Source: Nocardia pseudovaccinii NBRC 100343 (GTDB lineage: Bacteria; Actinomycetota; Actinomycetes; Mycobacteriales; Mycobacteriaceae). From it: DNA of 55,004 nucleotides. Of the stretch, positions 7,028 through 16,906 are shown piece after piece. The DNA is taken from the NCBI RefSeq assembly GCF_001613225.1, contig NZ_BDBY01000100.1, forward strand, positions 1 to 55,004. The letters run 5' to 3'. The notes beneath the pieces are model-generated. The model had not been told where the DNA came from. It saw only the letters and a list, made by a program, of their open reading frames with translations, and ran no database searches. Position 1 is the stretch's first letter, and each line of letters starts with the position of its first letter. A program made the position numbers and the translations under genes.

Positions 7028-10000
7028 TCAGGCGTCGAGCATTTCGGCGCCGAGCTCCCGGTCCGGATCCGGATCGGCCGCCGCGAGCGCCGAGTCCAGC
7101 TGCACCGCGACCTCGCGAACGTGTGGTTCGGTCATCATGTGCAGATGGTCGCCGGGCACCGGGACCAGGGTGAAGCGCCGGGCCGCGTACTGCTGCCATC
7201 CGTTGTTCGCGCTGTCGAACATGCTACCGACGGCCTGGTGCGCGAGATCGACACCCGGTGGCAGGCCCTCCTCGGCGCGCAGCAGGGTGATATCGCGGTC
7301 GTAGGGTTCGAGCTGGTACTCCAGCAACGCCGTGTAGTTTGCGTAGAACACCTCGTAGAGCCGCCGGATCGCCTGCGGTGAACTGTCGGCGGGCAGAATT
7401 CCCGAACGGATCGCCTCGGCGAGCATCGCATCGAAGAGCTCCTCGGATCCGTGTACGCCGGGTTCGAAATCGACGAGCGCGGCCTGATTTCCGCGGGCGT
7501 ACCACAGCAATTCGAGGAAGAACCAGCGAATGAGCTGTTCTTCGGCGATGGGTTCGCGGGCCTGCTGACGCAATGCCATGGTGTCCAGCAGCGTCACACT
7601 GGCCACCTCCCACTCGGGCAGCTGCCGCGCCATCTCGAGCGCGACATTCCCACCGAAGGACCAGCCGGCCAGGTGGTAGGGGCCCTCCGGATGCACACGA
7701 CGCACCGCCGCCAGATAGGACTCGGCCATCGCGACGATCGTCTTCTCCGGCGTACTACCCGCATCCGCGCCCGCGGCCTGCAGGCCGTAGATCGCGCGAT
7801 CCGGATCGAGATAGCGGGCAAGCGTCAAGTAGCAGAGCACATTTCCGCCGATCGGATGCACCAGGAACAGCGGCGGCTTGTGCCCGCCGACGGTGATCGG
7901 CACCAGCGGGTCGAAGGTGCGCCGGGTATTTCCGGACCGGATCAGCGCCGCGAGTTGGGCGGCCGTCGGCGCACCGATGAACAAATCCAGCGGTATTTCG
8001 GCGCCGAAGCGCCGGGACAACCCCATCACCACGCGCATGGCGCCGATGGAGGTGCCGCCCGCGGCGAAGAAGTCGTCGTCGAGGCCGATGGATCGTAGAC
8101 CCGCGTATTCGGCGAGAAGCTCGACTGCGGAGTGCTCGTATTCGTCGGCCGGTTCCCGTTGTGCGGCAACCGATTCCGGCGCGGAATCCACAATCGAGCG
8201 CAATGCGCCGTCGTCGCGTTTGCCGCTGGGGGTGCGGGGCAGTTCGTCGAGGAAGACGAATCGCGACGGCACCATATGCGCGGGAAGTACACCGCGTAGA
8301 TCGTGGCGCAACGCGGCCAGATCGGTCTGCTCGGCCGCACCGGCCAGGAAGGCGATCAGCGCGCCGTCGATGCCGCCGAATCCCCGTGCCACCACGGCCG
8401 CCTCGGTGATGGTCGGATACTTCTCGACCAGTCCGAGGATGCACAGTTCCACCTCGGCGGGCTCCACCCGGAAACCGCGGATCTTCACCTGGCTGTCACT
8501 GCGCCCGAGGCAGACGAGATCGCCGGAGGCCAGCCGCACGCCGAGATCACCCGTGCGATAGAGGATTCCACCGCCGTGGGTGGCCACGAACCGCTGTGCG
8601 GTCAGTGCCGCCCGGCCCTGGTAACCGCGGGCGAGAGAACGTCCGCCGAGGTAGATCTCACCGATCACACCGTCGGTCACCGGACGCAGTGCGCTGTCGA
8701 GCAATTCGACGGTATCGCCGTCGACCGGGCGTCCGATCGGCGGCAGCGCCGGGTAGTCGTCGGGTGAGCCAGCCAGCGTAAATACCGTCGCGACGTGAGA
8801 TTCCGTTGGGCCGTACTGGTTTTCCAGCAATAGCCCCGGCACCACTTTGCACAGCGCACGGATCTCGTCGGTGATGCGTAACTGCTCACCGGAGGACGCG
8901 AGCACTTTGAGCTCGACCGGGAACTTGCGCCGGGCGACAACGGCCTCCGCGAAGGCCTGCAGTGCGACATAGGGCAGGAACAGTCGCTCGATGCCCTCGG
9001 CGACAACGGTATTCAGCAATTCTTCGACATTGGAGCGCAAATCCGCCGAACTCACCCGCAGCGTGGAACCCGCGGCCAGGGTCGTGAAGATCTCCTGGAA
9101 CGACACATCGAAGCTCAACGGCGCCAACTGCAATGTGCTGGCCAGATGCATGCCCGATGGGCTGCGGTTCTGCCAGTCCACCAGCGTGCTCAGGCCGCGG
9201 TGCGGCATGGCGACGCCCTTGGGCTCGCCGGTGGACCCGGAGGTGAACAGCACGTAGGCGAGTTCGTCAGGCGAAATATAGTCGGGGACAGCGAAATCTA
9301 GGTCACTGTCAGCCGTCGGATCGAACACCTCCGCCGTGTCCAGCACCAGTCGAACATTGTCGACGATCTCGGCATAGGCGGCGTCGGCGATCACCCGGTG
9401 CGGGCGGGCGCGGTCGATCATGAGATTCAGCCGGGCCCGCGGGTAGCTGACATCGAGCGGCACGCAGGCCGCGCCCATTCGCATGAGTGCCAGCACCAGC
9501 AGCACCAATTCCGGGCGGCGGCTCATCAGGATGCCGATCCGGTCGCCCGGTCCGACCCCCAAACCGTTGAGCCACCGGGCGAGCCGTTCGCTGCGTTCGA
9601 TCAGTTCGTCGTAGGTGAGGCTGGATTCGTCGCCCTGAACAGCGATGGTGTGCGGATTGAGCGCGGCCGCGTCGGCGACAAGTGTGCCCGCATCGCGCGC
9701 GGTCGCCGGACCGGTGCCGCGATCGATCGCCGCATCCGGATCCGCGACGATCGCCGCCAGCATGCGCAGCTGAGTCACCGCGACGGTCTCGCATTGATCC
9801 TTGGTCAGTGTGTGATCACCATTGACCCGCACCCACATTCGGCCGTCGCGCGGATCATGGGCCACCGTCACCAGCAGCTGGAAATTGGTGTCCTCGCGAA
9901 CGTCGAAGTCGCGCAGGACGACTCGGTCGGTACCGAGGATCGGTGCGAAGACGTGGTAGTTGATGAAGTTGAATGCCGTCTCGAACGCGGGCCCGCCGTC

Positions 10001-13000
10001 GGCCAGGATCGACCGCAGTGGATAGCGTCGGTGCGGGTAGGCGTCGCGATCCCGGCGCGCTACTTGCTCTACGGCCGCACGCCAGGTGGTCGCGTTATCG
10101 TCCAGCCGCATCGGCAGCGTGTTCAGGAACAGGCCCGCGACACTCTCCGCACCCGCCCGATCCGGTCGGCCGTGGCTGACCACGCCGGTGGTGATATCGG
10201 CGCGGCCGGTCACCGTGCGCAAGGTCAGGCAGTGCGCCGCCAGGTAGACCGCCTTCTCGGGCACCTGATGCCGGGCGGCGAAGGCGGTGACCCGCTCGGC
10301 GAGCCGACGCGGCACCAGGGCGGCGGCCTGCGGGTCCTGCGCACCCGCACCCTCGTGGACACCGAGCGCGGTCAGCGCGGTCGGCTCGGCTCCGGCCAGC
10401 GCCTCGCGCCAGAACTCGCGGGCCGAATCATCGTGCACCGCGGCGATTTCGGATTGGGCGTACTCGGCCAGGACAGTGGCCACATGCGGCGTGTCATCGA
10501 TACCGGTTTCGATCAATCCCAGCTTGTTCAGGTAGTCGACCAGCAGCTCGAGCACCGAGGTCGCGACACTCCATCCGTCGAGGATGGCGTGGTGGAAGCT
10601 GAGCACCAGATCCACGGTCTGGCGGGTGCCCTCGGACGGCTGCAGGAATACCCGGACGGCATGTAGCGGTGCGCGTGCGAGGTCGTACCGGGCGCGCCTG
10701 CGTTCCTGCGTGTAGTCCTCGACATCCTGATCGGCCAGCACCGGATCGAGATCGGAGAGATCGACGATGTCCATCTCGTACTCGATCGCGGTGTGCACGA
10801 CCTGCAGCGGGACCGAATACCTGCTCAGCTCGAACGAGGAGCGCAGTGCGGGCTGACGACGGACCAGGCGGTCGAATGCGGCGCGGAATTGCGCGGCGTC
10901 CCACGGCATTTCGAACCGATAGCGGAATACGTCCTTGTAGGTCACCGAATCCGTGCGCTCGATGCTGTGGAAGAGCATGCCGAGCTGCAGCGCGGTGGCC
11001 GGGAAGGCGTCCTCGGCCTGATGTAGTGCGGCGCGGTCGATCAGCGGCACGGTCGCCAATGGATCGGCGATGCGAATCCGGTTGCCGTCCGGGCCATCCG
11101 AGACGATCCGAGCCAATTCGGCAATGGTCGGATGCTCGTAGAAGGCATCCACATCGAAGAACAGTCCGGCGCGTTCGGCTGCGGTGCGTACCGATAACGC
11201 GAGTATGGAGTCGCCGCCGTGGGTAAAGAAGTTGTCGTGTACACCGATGGAGTCGATACCGAGCACGGTCCGCCAGAGGAGTGCCAGCTCGGCCTCGACC
11301 GGTGTCCGCGGTTCGATCGGCACGCCGACGAACTCGGCATGCTCGGAAACCGCCGCCGCCCGTGCCAGCGCCTTGCGATCGGTCTTGCCGTTGGGCGTCA
11401 ACGGAATCCGGTCGACGCGCAGCAGCCGGGTCGGAATCATGTACCGGGGCAGGCGAAGCGCGATCTGTTCGGCGATCTCGTCACCGGTCACCGCATCGCC
11501 GACGAAATATCCGACCAGATGCAGTCCATGTGTTTCGGACTGCTCGTCGACGACGACCGCGGCGCGCACACCCGCACAGTCCAGGATGGCGTTCTGTACC
11601 TCGCCGAGGGTGATCCGGTTACCGCGGATCTTGACCTGATCATCGAAACGGCCCAGGTACTCCAGGGTGCCGTCGGCCAGCCAGCGCGCCAGGTCACCGG
11701 TGCGGTAGCGGCGACGGTCGGGCACGGTCAGATCGTCGACGAATGCGGCCGCGGTCAGGTCGGGGCGGCCGCGGTAGCCGCGCGCGAGGCCGACTCCGGC
11801 GATATTCAGTTCACCGGGAACACCGATGGGCATGCGACGACCGGATTCGTCGAGCACCAGCAGGTCGATATTGTCGATGGGACGGCCGATGGGCACCAGA
11901 TCGAGCGAATCGCTTTGCGGGCAATCGAAATACGAGACGTCCACGGTGGCCTCGGTGGGACCGTAGAGGTTCACCAACTGAGGTGGCCGTTGAGCGACCG
12001 CGGCGAAGGCGGCGTGGAAGCGGCGGACCAGCGCGGGCGGCAGCGCCTCACCGCTGCAGAACACCCGGCGCAGGCTCGCGATGCGCGGCACGATCGTGCG
12101 ATCGGCCTCCAGTTCGTCGACGAAGGCCGCCAGCATGGACGGCACGAAGTGCACGACCGTCACCGCATTCGCCTCGATGGCCTCGGCGATGCGGCGCGGA
12201 TCGCGCTCGCCGCCGACCTCGAGCAGCGCGACCTTGGCGCCGGTGATGGCCCACCAGAACAACTCCCACACCGAAACGTCGAAGGTGACGGGCGTCTTCT
12301 GCAGGATCACGTCATCGGCGCTCAGCGGGTAGCGCCGCTGCATCCAGGTCAGCCGGTTGACCACCGAGCGGTGCTCGACCATCACGCCCTTGGGCACACC
12401 GGTGGAGCCCGAGGTGTAGATGAGATAGCTCAAATCATGTGGATGCGAGACGTTTTCGACGGTGCCGGGCACGGTGTCGGCCACCGTGATACGGGTGATG
12501 CCGAGGTCTCGGTAGACCCGCGCATGCTCGCTTCCGGCGACCACGAACCGCGCTTCGCAGTCCGCGAGAACCGTTTCGATACGCGCCGCCGGGTAGTCCG
12601 GATCGAGCGGCACGTACGCGCATCCGGCACGCAGGATGCCGAGCACCGCGATGAGCATGTCGGTCGAACGGGGCAGCACCACCGGAATGCACTCGTTGCC
12701 GGTGGCACCGAGCTCATGCAGCCGGGCGGCGAAACCGTCGACCAGACCGGACAGTCGGGCGTAGGTCAGTTCGCGGGAGTCCGCGGATACGACCGCCACG
12801 CGGCCCGGATGATCGGCGGCCGTTTCGGTGAAAAGCCGATCGATGGTGGTGTAGGGGAATTCGATACGGGGACCGGCCTCGAAGGCCGCGACTTCGGCAC
12901 TCGCCCGCTCCGAAAGCAGCGGCAGCGCACCCACCGGGGTCGCCGGATCGTCCAGCGACGCGGTGACCATTTCGCCGACGCTGCGCAGCGCCGATTCGAT

Positions 13001-14260
13001 CGGGAAGCTCGCGTCGAAAATGTCTTTGTCGTAGAACAGCTGGAGGCTGAACGAGCCGTCCCGGCCGTTTTCGGCAGTGACGATGGTGAGCGCGTTGGTC
13101 ACCGAACCCGGATTGTGCACCGTCCATTTCGAGATCAGCTCGTGGACGTAATCGGCATCCGGCAGCTTCGTATGGGAGAAGGCGACGTCGTACAGCGGCG
13201 GCGCGGCCGGATCCGGATTCAGCGCGCGGGTCAGCTCGCCGTAGGGAAAGCGCTGATGCTTCTTGAGCTTTCGAATCTGCTGGGTCACCTGCTCGGCGAT
13301 CCGCAAGAGCGGCGCGTCGCGATCGACGCGCACCGGCAGCGGAACGACATTGGCGCGGTGGCCCTGCGTACGATAGGTCTCCGCCGAGTGCCGGTTCAGC
13401 ATCGGGACGCCGACCACCACCCGATCGGTCCGGTGAATCGTGGCGAGGTACGTTGCCACCGCGGCGGTCAGATAGGCGAAGACGGTGACACCGGTGGCAC
13501 GGACGCGGTCGAGGTACTCCCCCGAGATCATCGTGTTGTAGTGTCCGCGGGCGATTCTCGGCGAGCTGGTCCGGTTGGGGAACAGCGCGGGTTCGACGCC
13601 GTCGAGCGCGGCGAGCAGGCCGTCGCGGTCCGCCGTGTACTGCTCGGAGGTCCGGTACGTCTCGTCGTCCTCGATGATCCGCCGATAGGTGGCCACCGAA
13701 CGGTCGGTGTGCTCGTTGGCGGGCTCTGGCACAGCAAGCTGGTCGAGCGGAACGTCTTTCATCTTGTAGCTGGTATCGAGCGTGGCGATGACCGGATTCA
13801 TGCCGTAGCCGTCGGCCAGTGCGTGATGGAACGACATGAACAGGAAGAACCGGTCCGGCCGATCCACCACCGCGGCAAGTCGTGCGGGCCGATCCGGCCG
13901 CTCCGATGCGCCGACCTCGTGCCACAGCCACTCCTGGGCGGCCACCTCGGGGTCCGGTGCTCCGGTCAAGTCGACGACCTCGACCGGCGGAATCTCATTC
14001 GAAATCCATTGGCGGAATTCGCCGTTCTCGAAGGCGAAGCGCAGTCGCAATGCGTCATCGCTCATCAGGGCGCGCTGCCAGCACGCCTGCAGCCGCTCGA
14101 TATCCAGCGGCTCATCCATGCGCAGGCTATAGGTCTGCTGCGCAACGGGTTCCGGTGCCAGCCGGAATGCCAGGCCGAGTACGTCGCGCTGATATGCGCT
14201 CACCGGCCATGCTTCGATTGGTCTTTCGGGGTTTGCGCTGGTTTCCGACGTCACAGTCAC
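7028..14260 (-). CDS. Dimodular non-ribosomal peptide synthetase, C-A-T-C-A-T-TE
   Basis: 2410 residues. Domains in order: C1 (about 15-440, intact HHALADG near 145), A1 (about 475-965, YTSGSTGVPKG near 615, NGKTD near 953), carrier T1 (Ser in GGDSI near 1017), C2 (about 1070-1500, HHAILDG near 1222), A2 (about 1510-2010, FTSGSTGEPKG near 1671), T2 (GGTSI near 2068) and TE (about 2120-2400, Ser2201 in GWSFGG, late His in GDHLHMM). By alignment to GrsA-PheA positions, the A1 code reads DVWHFSLVDK, the code known for serine in EntF. The A2 code reads about DVQFASQVAK: it begins like proline codes but diverges. No epimerase or methyltransferase domain is present. The leading C domain implies an acyl or peptidyl donor from elsewhere. 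A second GTG at 14254 has better spacing to AGGA and could be the true start. It follows the monooxygenase-acyltransferase gene by about 170 bases. No MbtH or phosphopantetheinyl transferase gene is in the window. Confidence 0.93.
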   Translation of the reverse strand: MTVTSETSANPERPIEAWPVSAYQRDVLGLAFRLAPEPVAQQTYSLRMDEPLDIERLQACWQRALMSDDALRLRFAFENGEFRQWISNEIPPVEVVDLTGAPDPEVAAQEWLWHEVGASERPDRPARLAAVVDRPDRFFLFMSFHHALADGYGMNPVIATLDTSYKMKDVPLDQLAVPEPANEHTDRSVATYRRIIEDDETYRTSEQYTADRDGLLAALDGVEPALFPNRTSSPRIARGHYNTMISGEYLDRVRATGVTVFAYLTAAVATYLATIHRTDRVVVGVPMLNRHSAETYRTQGHRANVVPLPVRVDRDAPLLRIAEQVTQQIRKLKKHQRFPYGELTRALNPDPAAPPLYDVAFSHTKLPDADYVHELISKWTVHNPGSVTNALTIVTAENGRDGSFSLQLFYDKDIFDASFPIESALRSVGEMVTASLDDPATPVGALPLLSERASAEVAAFEAGPRIEFPYTTIDRLFTETAADHPGRVAVVSADSRELTYARLSGLVDGFAARLHELGATGNECIPVVLPRSTDMLIAVLGILRAGCAYVPLDPDYPAARIETVLADCEARFVVAGSEHARVYRDLGITRITVADTVPGTVENVSHPHDLSYLIYTSGSTGVPKGVMVEHRSVVNRLTWMQRRYPLSADDVILQKTPVTFDVSVWELFWWAITGAKVALLEVGGERDPRRIAEAIEANAVTVVHFVPSMLAAFVDELEADRTIVPRIASLRRVFCSGEALPPALVRRFHAAFAAVAQRPPQLVNLYGPTEATVDVSYFDCPQSDSLDLVPIGRPIDNIDLLVLDESGRRMPIGVPGELNIAGVGLARGYRGRPDLTAAAFVDDLTVPDRRRYRTGDLARWLADGTLEYLGRFDDQVKIRGNRITLGEVQNAILDCAGVRAAVVVDEQSETHGLHLVGYFVGDAVTGDEIAEQIALRLPRYMIPTRLLRVDRIPLTPNGKTDRKALARAAAVSEHAEFVGVPIEPRTPVEAELALLWRTVLGIDSIGVHDNFFTHGGDSILALSVRTAAERAGLFFDVDAFYEHPTIAELARIVSDGPDGNRIRIADPLATVPLIDRAALHQAEDAFPATALQLGMLFHSIERTDSVTYKDVFRYRFEMPWDAAQFRAAFDRLVRRQPALRSSFELSRYSVPLQVVHTAIEYEMDIVDLSDLDPVLADQDVEDYTQERRRARYDLARAPLHAVRVFLQPSEGTRQTVDLVLSFHHAILDGWSVATSVLELLVDYLNKLGLIETGIDDTPHVATVLAEYAQSEIAAVHDDSAREFWREALAGAEPTALTALGVHEGAGAQDPQAAALVPRRLAERVTAFAARHQVPEKAVYLAAHCLTLRTVTGRADITTGVVSHGRPDRAGAESVAGLFLNTLPMRLDDNATTWRAAVEQVARRDRDAYPHRRYPLRSILADGGPAFETAFNFINYHVFAPILGTDRVVLRDFDVREDTNFQLLVTVAHDPRDGRMWVRVNGDHTLTKDQCETVAVTQLRMLAAIVADPDAAIDRGTGPATARDAGTLVADAAALNPHTIAVQGDESSLTYDELIERSERLARWLNGLGVGPGDRIGILMSRRPELVLLVLALMRMGAACVPLDVSYPRARLNLMIDRARPHRVIADAAYAEIVDNVRLVLDTAEVFDPTADSDLDFAVPDYISPDELAYVLFTSGSTGEPKGVAMPHRGLSTLVDWQNRSPSGMHLASTLQLAPLSFDVSFQEIFTTLAAGSTLRVSSADLRSNVEELLNTVVAEGIERLFLPYVALQAFAEAVVARRKFPVELKVLASSGEQLRITDEIRALCKVVPGLLLENQYGPTESHVATVFTLAGSPDDYPALPPIGRPVDGDTVELLDSALRPVTDGVIGEIYLGGRSLARGYQGRAALTAQRFVATHGGGILYRTGDLGVRLASGDLVCLGRSDSQVKIRGFRVEPAEVELCILGLVEKYPTITEAAVVARGFGGIDGALIAFLAGAAEQTDLAALRHDLRGVLPAHMVPSRFVFLDELPRTPSGKRDDGALRSIVDSAPESVAAQREPADEYEHSAVELLAEYAGLRSIGLDDDFFAAGGTSIGAMRVVMGLSRRFGAEIPLDLFIGAPTAAQLAALIRSGNTRRTFDPLVPITVGGHKPPLFLVHPIGGNVLCYLTLARYLDPDRAIYGLQAAGADAGSTPEKTIVAMAESYLAAVRRVHPEGPYHLAGWSFGGNVALEMARQLPEWEVASVTLLDTMALRQQAREPIAEEQLIRWFFLELLWYARGNQAALVDFEPGVHGSEELFDAMLAEAIRSGILPADSSPQAIRRLYEVFYANYTALLEYQLEPYDRDITLLRAEEGLPPGVDLAHQAVGSMFDSANNGWQQYAARRFTLVPVPGDHLHMMTEPHVREVAVQLDSALAAADPDPDRELGAEMLDA

Positions 14261-14431
14261 TCCTATCGCGACAGTCGCGGCACAGACCGTGCGCGAACTG
14301 TCCAGGACCCACCCCTGACGACGCCGAAACGCATAGCTGTTACCACTTGTATCCAGTTTTCAGATAGCGCGAATTACCGGCATCGACATAGATGCCGGGA
14401 TTCGCCCTCGTTTACGGGTGTGCGAGCCCTG

Positions 14432-16906
14432 TCAGATCACCGACAGCAGTGCGCGCACACTCTCATCGGCAAGACGTTCGGCACGCTCGCGCGACACCGC
14501 GGGCTCGACATAGCCGATGTTGAACGACAATTCGCCGTGCGTGGCATTGGCGGTGGCCATGATGAAGCCGCTCACCGACATGCCCGAGACGAATTGCGCG
14601 CCCGAGAGCTGCCACGCGCCGATCTTGTCCGGGAACGCGTAGCGCCCCAGATATGTCATACACAGGTGACCTGGACCGCGGGTGTCCATCAGCTTGACCG
14701 TGGATGCACTGGCGGCCACCGATTTCGGTGCGGCGACCTTCAGCAGGCTCAATGCCGCGAGATGGTCGCGACGGTCCATTCTTGCGCCGTACTCGCGCTC
14801 GATCGCCCCGGCGATCTGCCACAGCGAGGACCATGGCGCGTACTTCGCCGGGGTCGCGATCATGCCCTGATAGGTCCCGACCTCGGTATCGGCGACCGCG
14901 CCGTCGAGGTGGCCGCGGAAGTTCACCGAACTGCCTACGGTGTACCAGGATTCGGTGTAGGTGCCCGACTCGCGGGCCGCCGCGATGAGTAGCGCCGCCG
15001 AGAGTGCGGCCTGCAGGCCGACGCCTTTGCGCTCACAACCTGCGGACAATGCGTCGAGTTGATCGGCATCCAGGCTGCGGTGCACGACCCTGCTGCGTCG
15101 CAGCGACGGCGGCGCGAGTTCGGTCGGTTCGAGTCGGCGCGGCCGCTTCAGCTGCGACTTCTGGTCGCGCAGCAGCGATCCCACGGTGCGACCGAAGCCC
15201 TTGGCGCCCTGGAACTTCGCCGGGAACAGTTCCTCCGGACCCGGCCGGACCGGTGCGGGCTCGAGATCGACGTCATCGCCCGCAGCGATCTGCAGAACCT
15301 GCTTGGCCACCGACATCGCGCTCTCGCCGTCGGCGATCGCATAGTGCAGGGTGACGATCAGATCACTGGTCTCACCAGTCGCATCCGTGATGAGCACGGC
15401 GCGCGCGAGCGGACCGGAGTGCCAGTCGAAGGGTTCGCGCAATTCGACCTCGTCGACCTCGGTCGACCAGGCATCCGGATCGGCGGATTCGACCACACGC
15501 AGCGGAATCGGCGTGGGCACCGGCACGAAACGCGGTGCGGTGCCGTCGGGTTCGGCCGCCACCGCGACACGGAGCAGCGGATGTCGGTGCTGCGCTTCAT
15601 CGAGACCGGTTCGCACCTGCTCGGCGGTAATCGAGCCGTGCACCCGCACGCGGGCCAGAATATGCAGCGGCGCAAGCTGATCCGCGATCCAGTGCCAGCG
15701 CTCCACCGGGGACAGCTGGCGCGGCAGCCGCACGGTCGGTCCCTCCAGCGGCGGGAACGACATCGGCTTGCCCAATTCGCGCAGGAAGAATTCGGTGGGT
15801 GCGTGCCGGAAGTAGGTGTCGCGCACCTTTACCAGCTTGGGGTCGGTCGTCTGCTCGATCTTGCCGAGCGACCACGAGCCGTTGACGAACATGGCGGTGC
15901 GCTCGGCACGCACCTGCTCGTAACGGCGCAGGCCCGCAACAGGATCCAGCGAGGACTTCAGTGTGTGGGCGAGCACGACCGCGTCCTCGATGGCCGAGTT
16001 GGCGCCCTGGCCCAGGCTGGGCAGCATGGGATGGGCGGCATCACCGAGCAGGGTGACCCGGCCGCGGCCCCAGCCGTCCAGCGGCGGACGGTCCTGGCAG
16101 GGCACGGCGAGCACATCGGCCCATTCGGTCTGATCGATGCAGGCACGCACCTCCGGCGCCCAGTCGGCATAGAGCCGCCGCAGATCTTCCTTGGTGCCCT
16201 GCCAATCGGCGGCCTCGTCGCCCGGCATGGTCATGGTGCCCCACCAGTACACTCGGCCGTGGCCGATGTCGTGGATGCCGAAACGCATTCCGGTGCCCCA
16301 GTAGTGGGCGGAGTAGCCGCGTGGCACGGCGGGATGTTCGAACGGGATGCAGGCCAACCAGGCGACGAAATTGCCGGGGCGCGGTTCGGCGCGGCCGTGC
16401 AATTGGGCGCGCACCACGGAGTGGATGCCGTCGGCGCCGATCAGCAGATCGCCCTCGGCGACGCGGCCGTCGGCGAATTCGACACGCACGTGGTCGCCGT
16501 CATCGATGAACCGAGTTGCTTGTGCGCCAACATGAGTCGGGGTGTCGCCGATCGCGCGCAGCAGGATCGCGTGCAGATCCTTGCGGTGCAGGGCGACGCT
16601 CGATGCGCCGAGCCGGTCGTCCTGGCGGTGTACCGGAAGTACTCGGATGGGCGTGCCGTCCGGGTTGTTGAAGCGGAAGGTCTCGACCTTGCCACCGCGC
16701 TCGAACAGCTCCTCCTCGATACCGAGGCCGATTGCGCGCAGCGCCTTGATCCCATTGGCCTGCACCGAAAGTCCGAATCCCTGGCCACGCAGTTCGGGAG
16801 CGGCCTCATAGAGTTCGACCGCGAGGCCCGCCTGTCGCAATGCGGCGGCGGTGGTGAGCCCTCCGATCCCCGCACCGAGCACGATAACCTTGATCGGACT
16901 ACTCAT
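14432..16906 (-). CDS. FAD monooxygenase fused to condensation-superfamily acyltransferase
   Basis: 824 residues from the ATG at 16906; starts at 16924 and 16942 are in frame and possible. Residues 1-380 are a PHBH/UbiH-type flavoprotein hydroxylase: VLGAGIGG at the N-terminus binds FAD, LLIGADGIHS is the DG motif, and LLGDAAHPMLPSLGQG is the GD motif. Residues about 410-824 resemble PapA/wax-synthase-like or NRPS condensation acyltransferases (RHPLLR, LREPFDWHSGPLARA, a C-terminal region with TYLGRYAFP). Where HHxxxDG is expected, the sequence is HYAIADG, so the usual catalytic second His is Tyr (codon 15341-15343). It is upstream of the NRPS on the same strand and probably co-transcribed. 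Likely roles, by inference, are hydroxylation plus acyl transfer, or carrier binding, on the NRPS product. Confidence 0.85.
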   Translation of the reverse strand: MSSPIKVIVLGAGIGGLTTAAALRQAGLAVELYEAAPELRGQGFGLSVQANGIKALRAIGLGIEEELFERGGKVETFRFNNPDGTPIRVLPVHRQDDRLGASSVALHRKDLHAILLRAIGDTPTHVGAQATRFIDDGDHVRVEFADGRVAEGDLLIGADGIHSVVRAQLHGRAEPRPGNFVAWLACIPFEHPAVPRGYSAHYWGTGMRFGIHDIGHGRVYWWGTMTMPGDEAADWQGTKEDLRRLYADWAPEVRACIDQTEWADVLAVPCQDRPPLDGWGRGRVTLLGDAAHPMLPSLGQGANSAIEDAVVLAHTLKSSLDPVAGLRRYEQVRAERTAMFVNGSWSLGKIEQTTDPKLVKVRDTYFRHAPTEFFLRELGKPMSFPPLEGPTVRLPRQLSPVERWHWIADQLAPLHILARVRVHGSITAEQVRTGLDEAQHRHPLLRVAVAAEPDGTAPRFVPVPTPIPLRVVESADPDAWSTEVDEVELREPFDWHSGPLARAVLITDATGETSDLIVTLHYAIADGESAMSVAKQVLQIAAGDDVDLEPAPVRPGPEELFPAKFQGAKGFGRTVGSLLRDQKSQLKRPRRLEPTELAPPSLRRSRVVHRSLDADQLDALSAGCERKGVGLQAALSAALLIAAARESGTYTESWYTVGSSVNFRGHLDGAVADTEVGTYQGMIATPAKYAPWSSLWQIAGAIEREYGARMDRRDHLAALSLLKVAAPKSVAASASTVKLMDTRGPGHLCMTYLGRYAFPDKIGAWQLSGAQFVSGMSVSGFIMATANATHGELSFNIGYVEPAVSRERAERLADESVRALLSVI

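Noticed and set aside
11219..14992. A 1257-residue open frame on the plus strand
   Set aside because: It lies antisense to the NRPS and the acyltransferase, has no recognisable domain and a composition typical of shadow frames in GC-rich genes.
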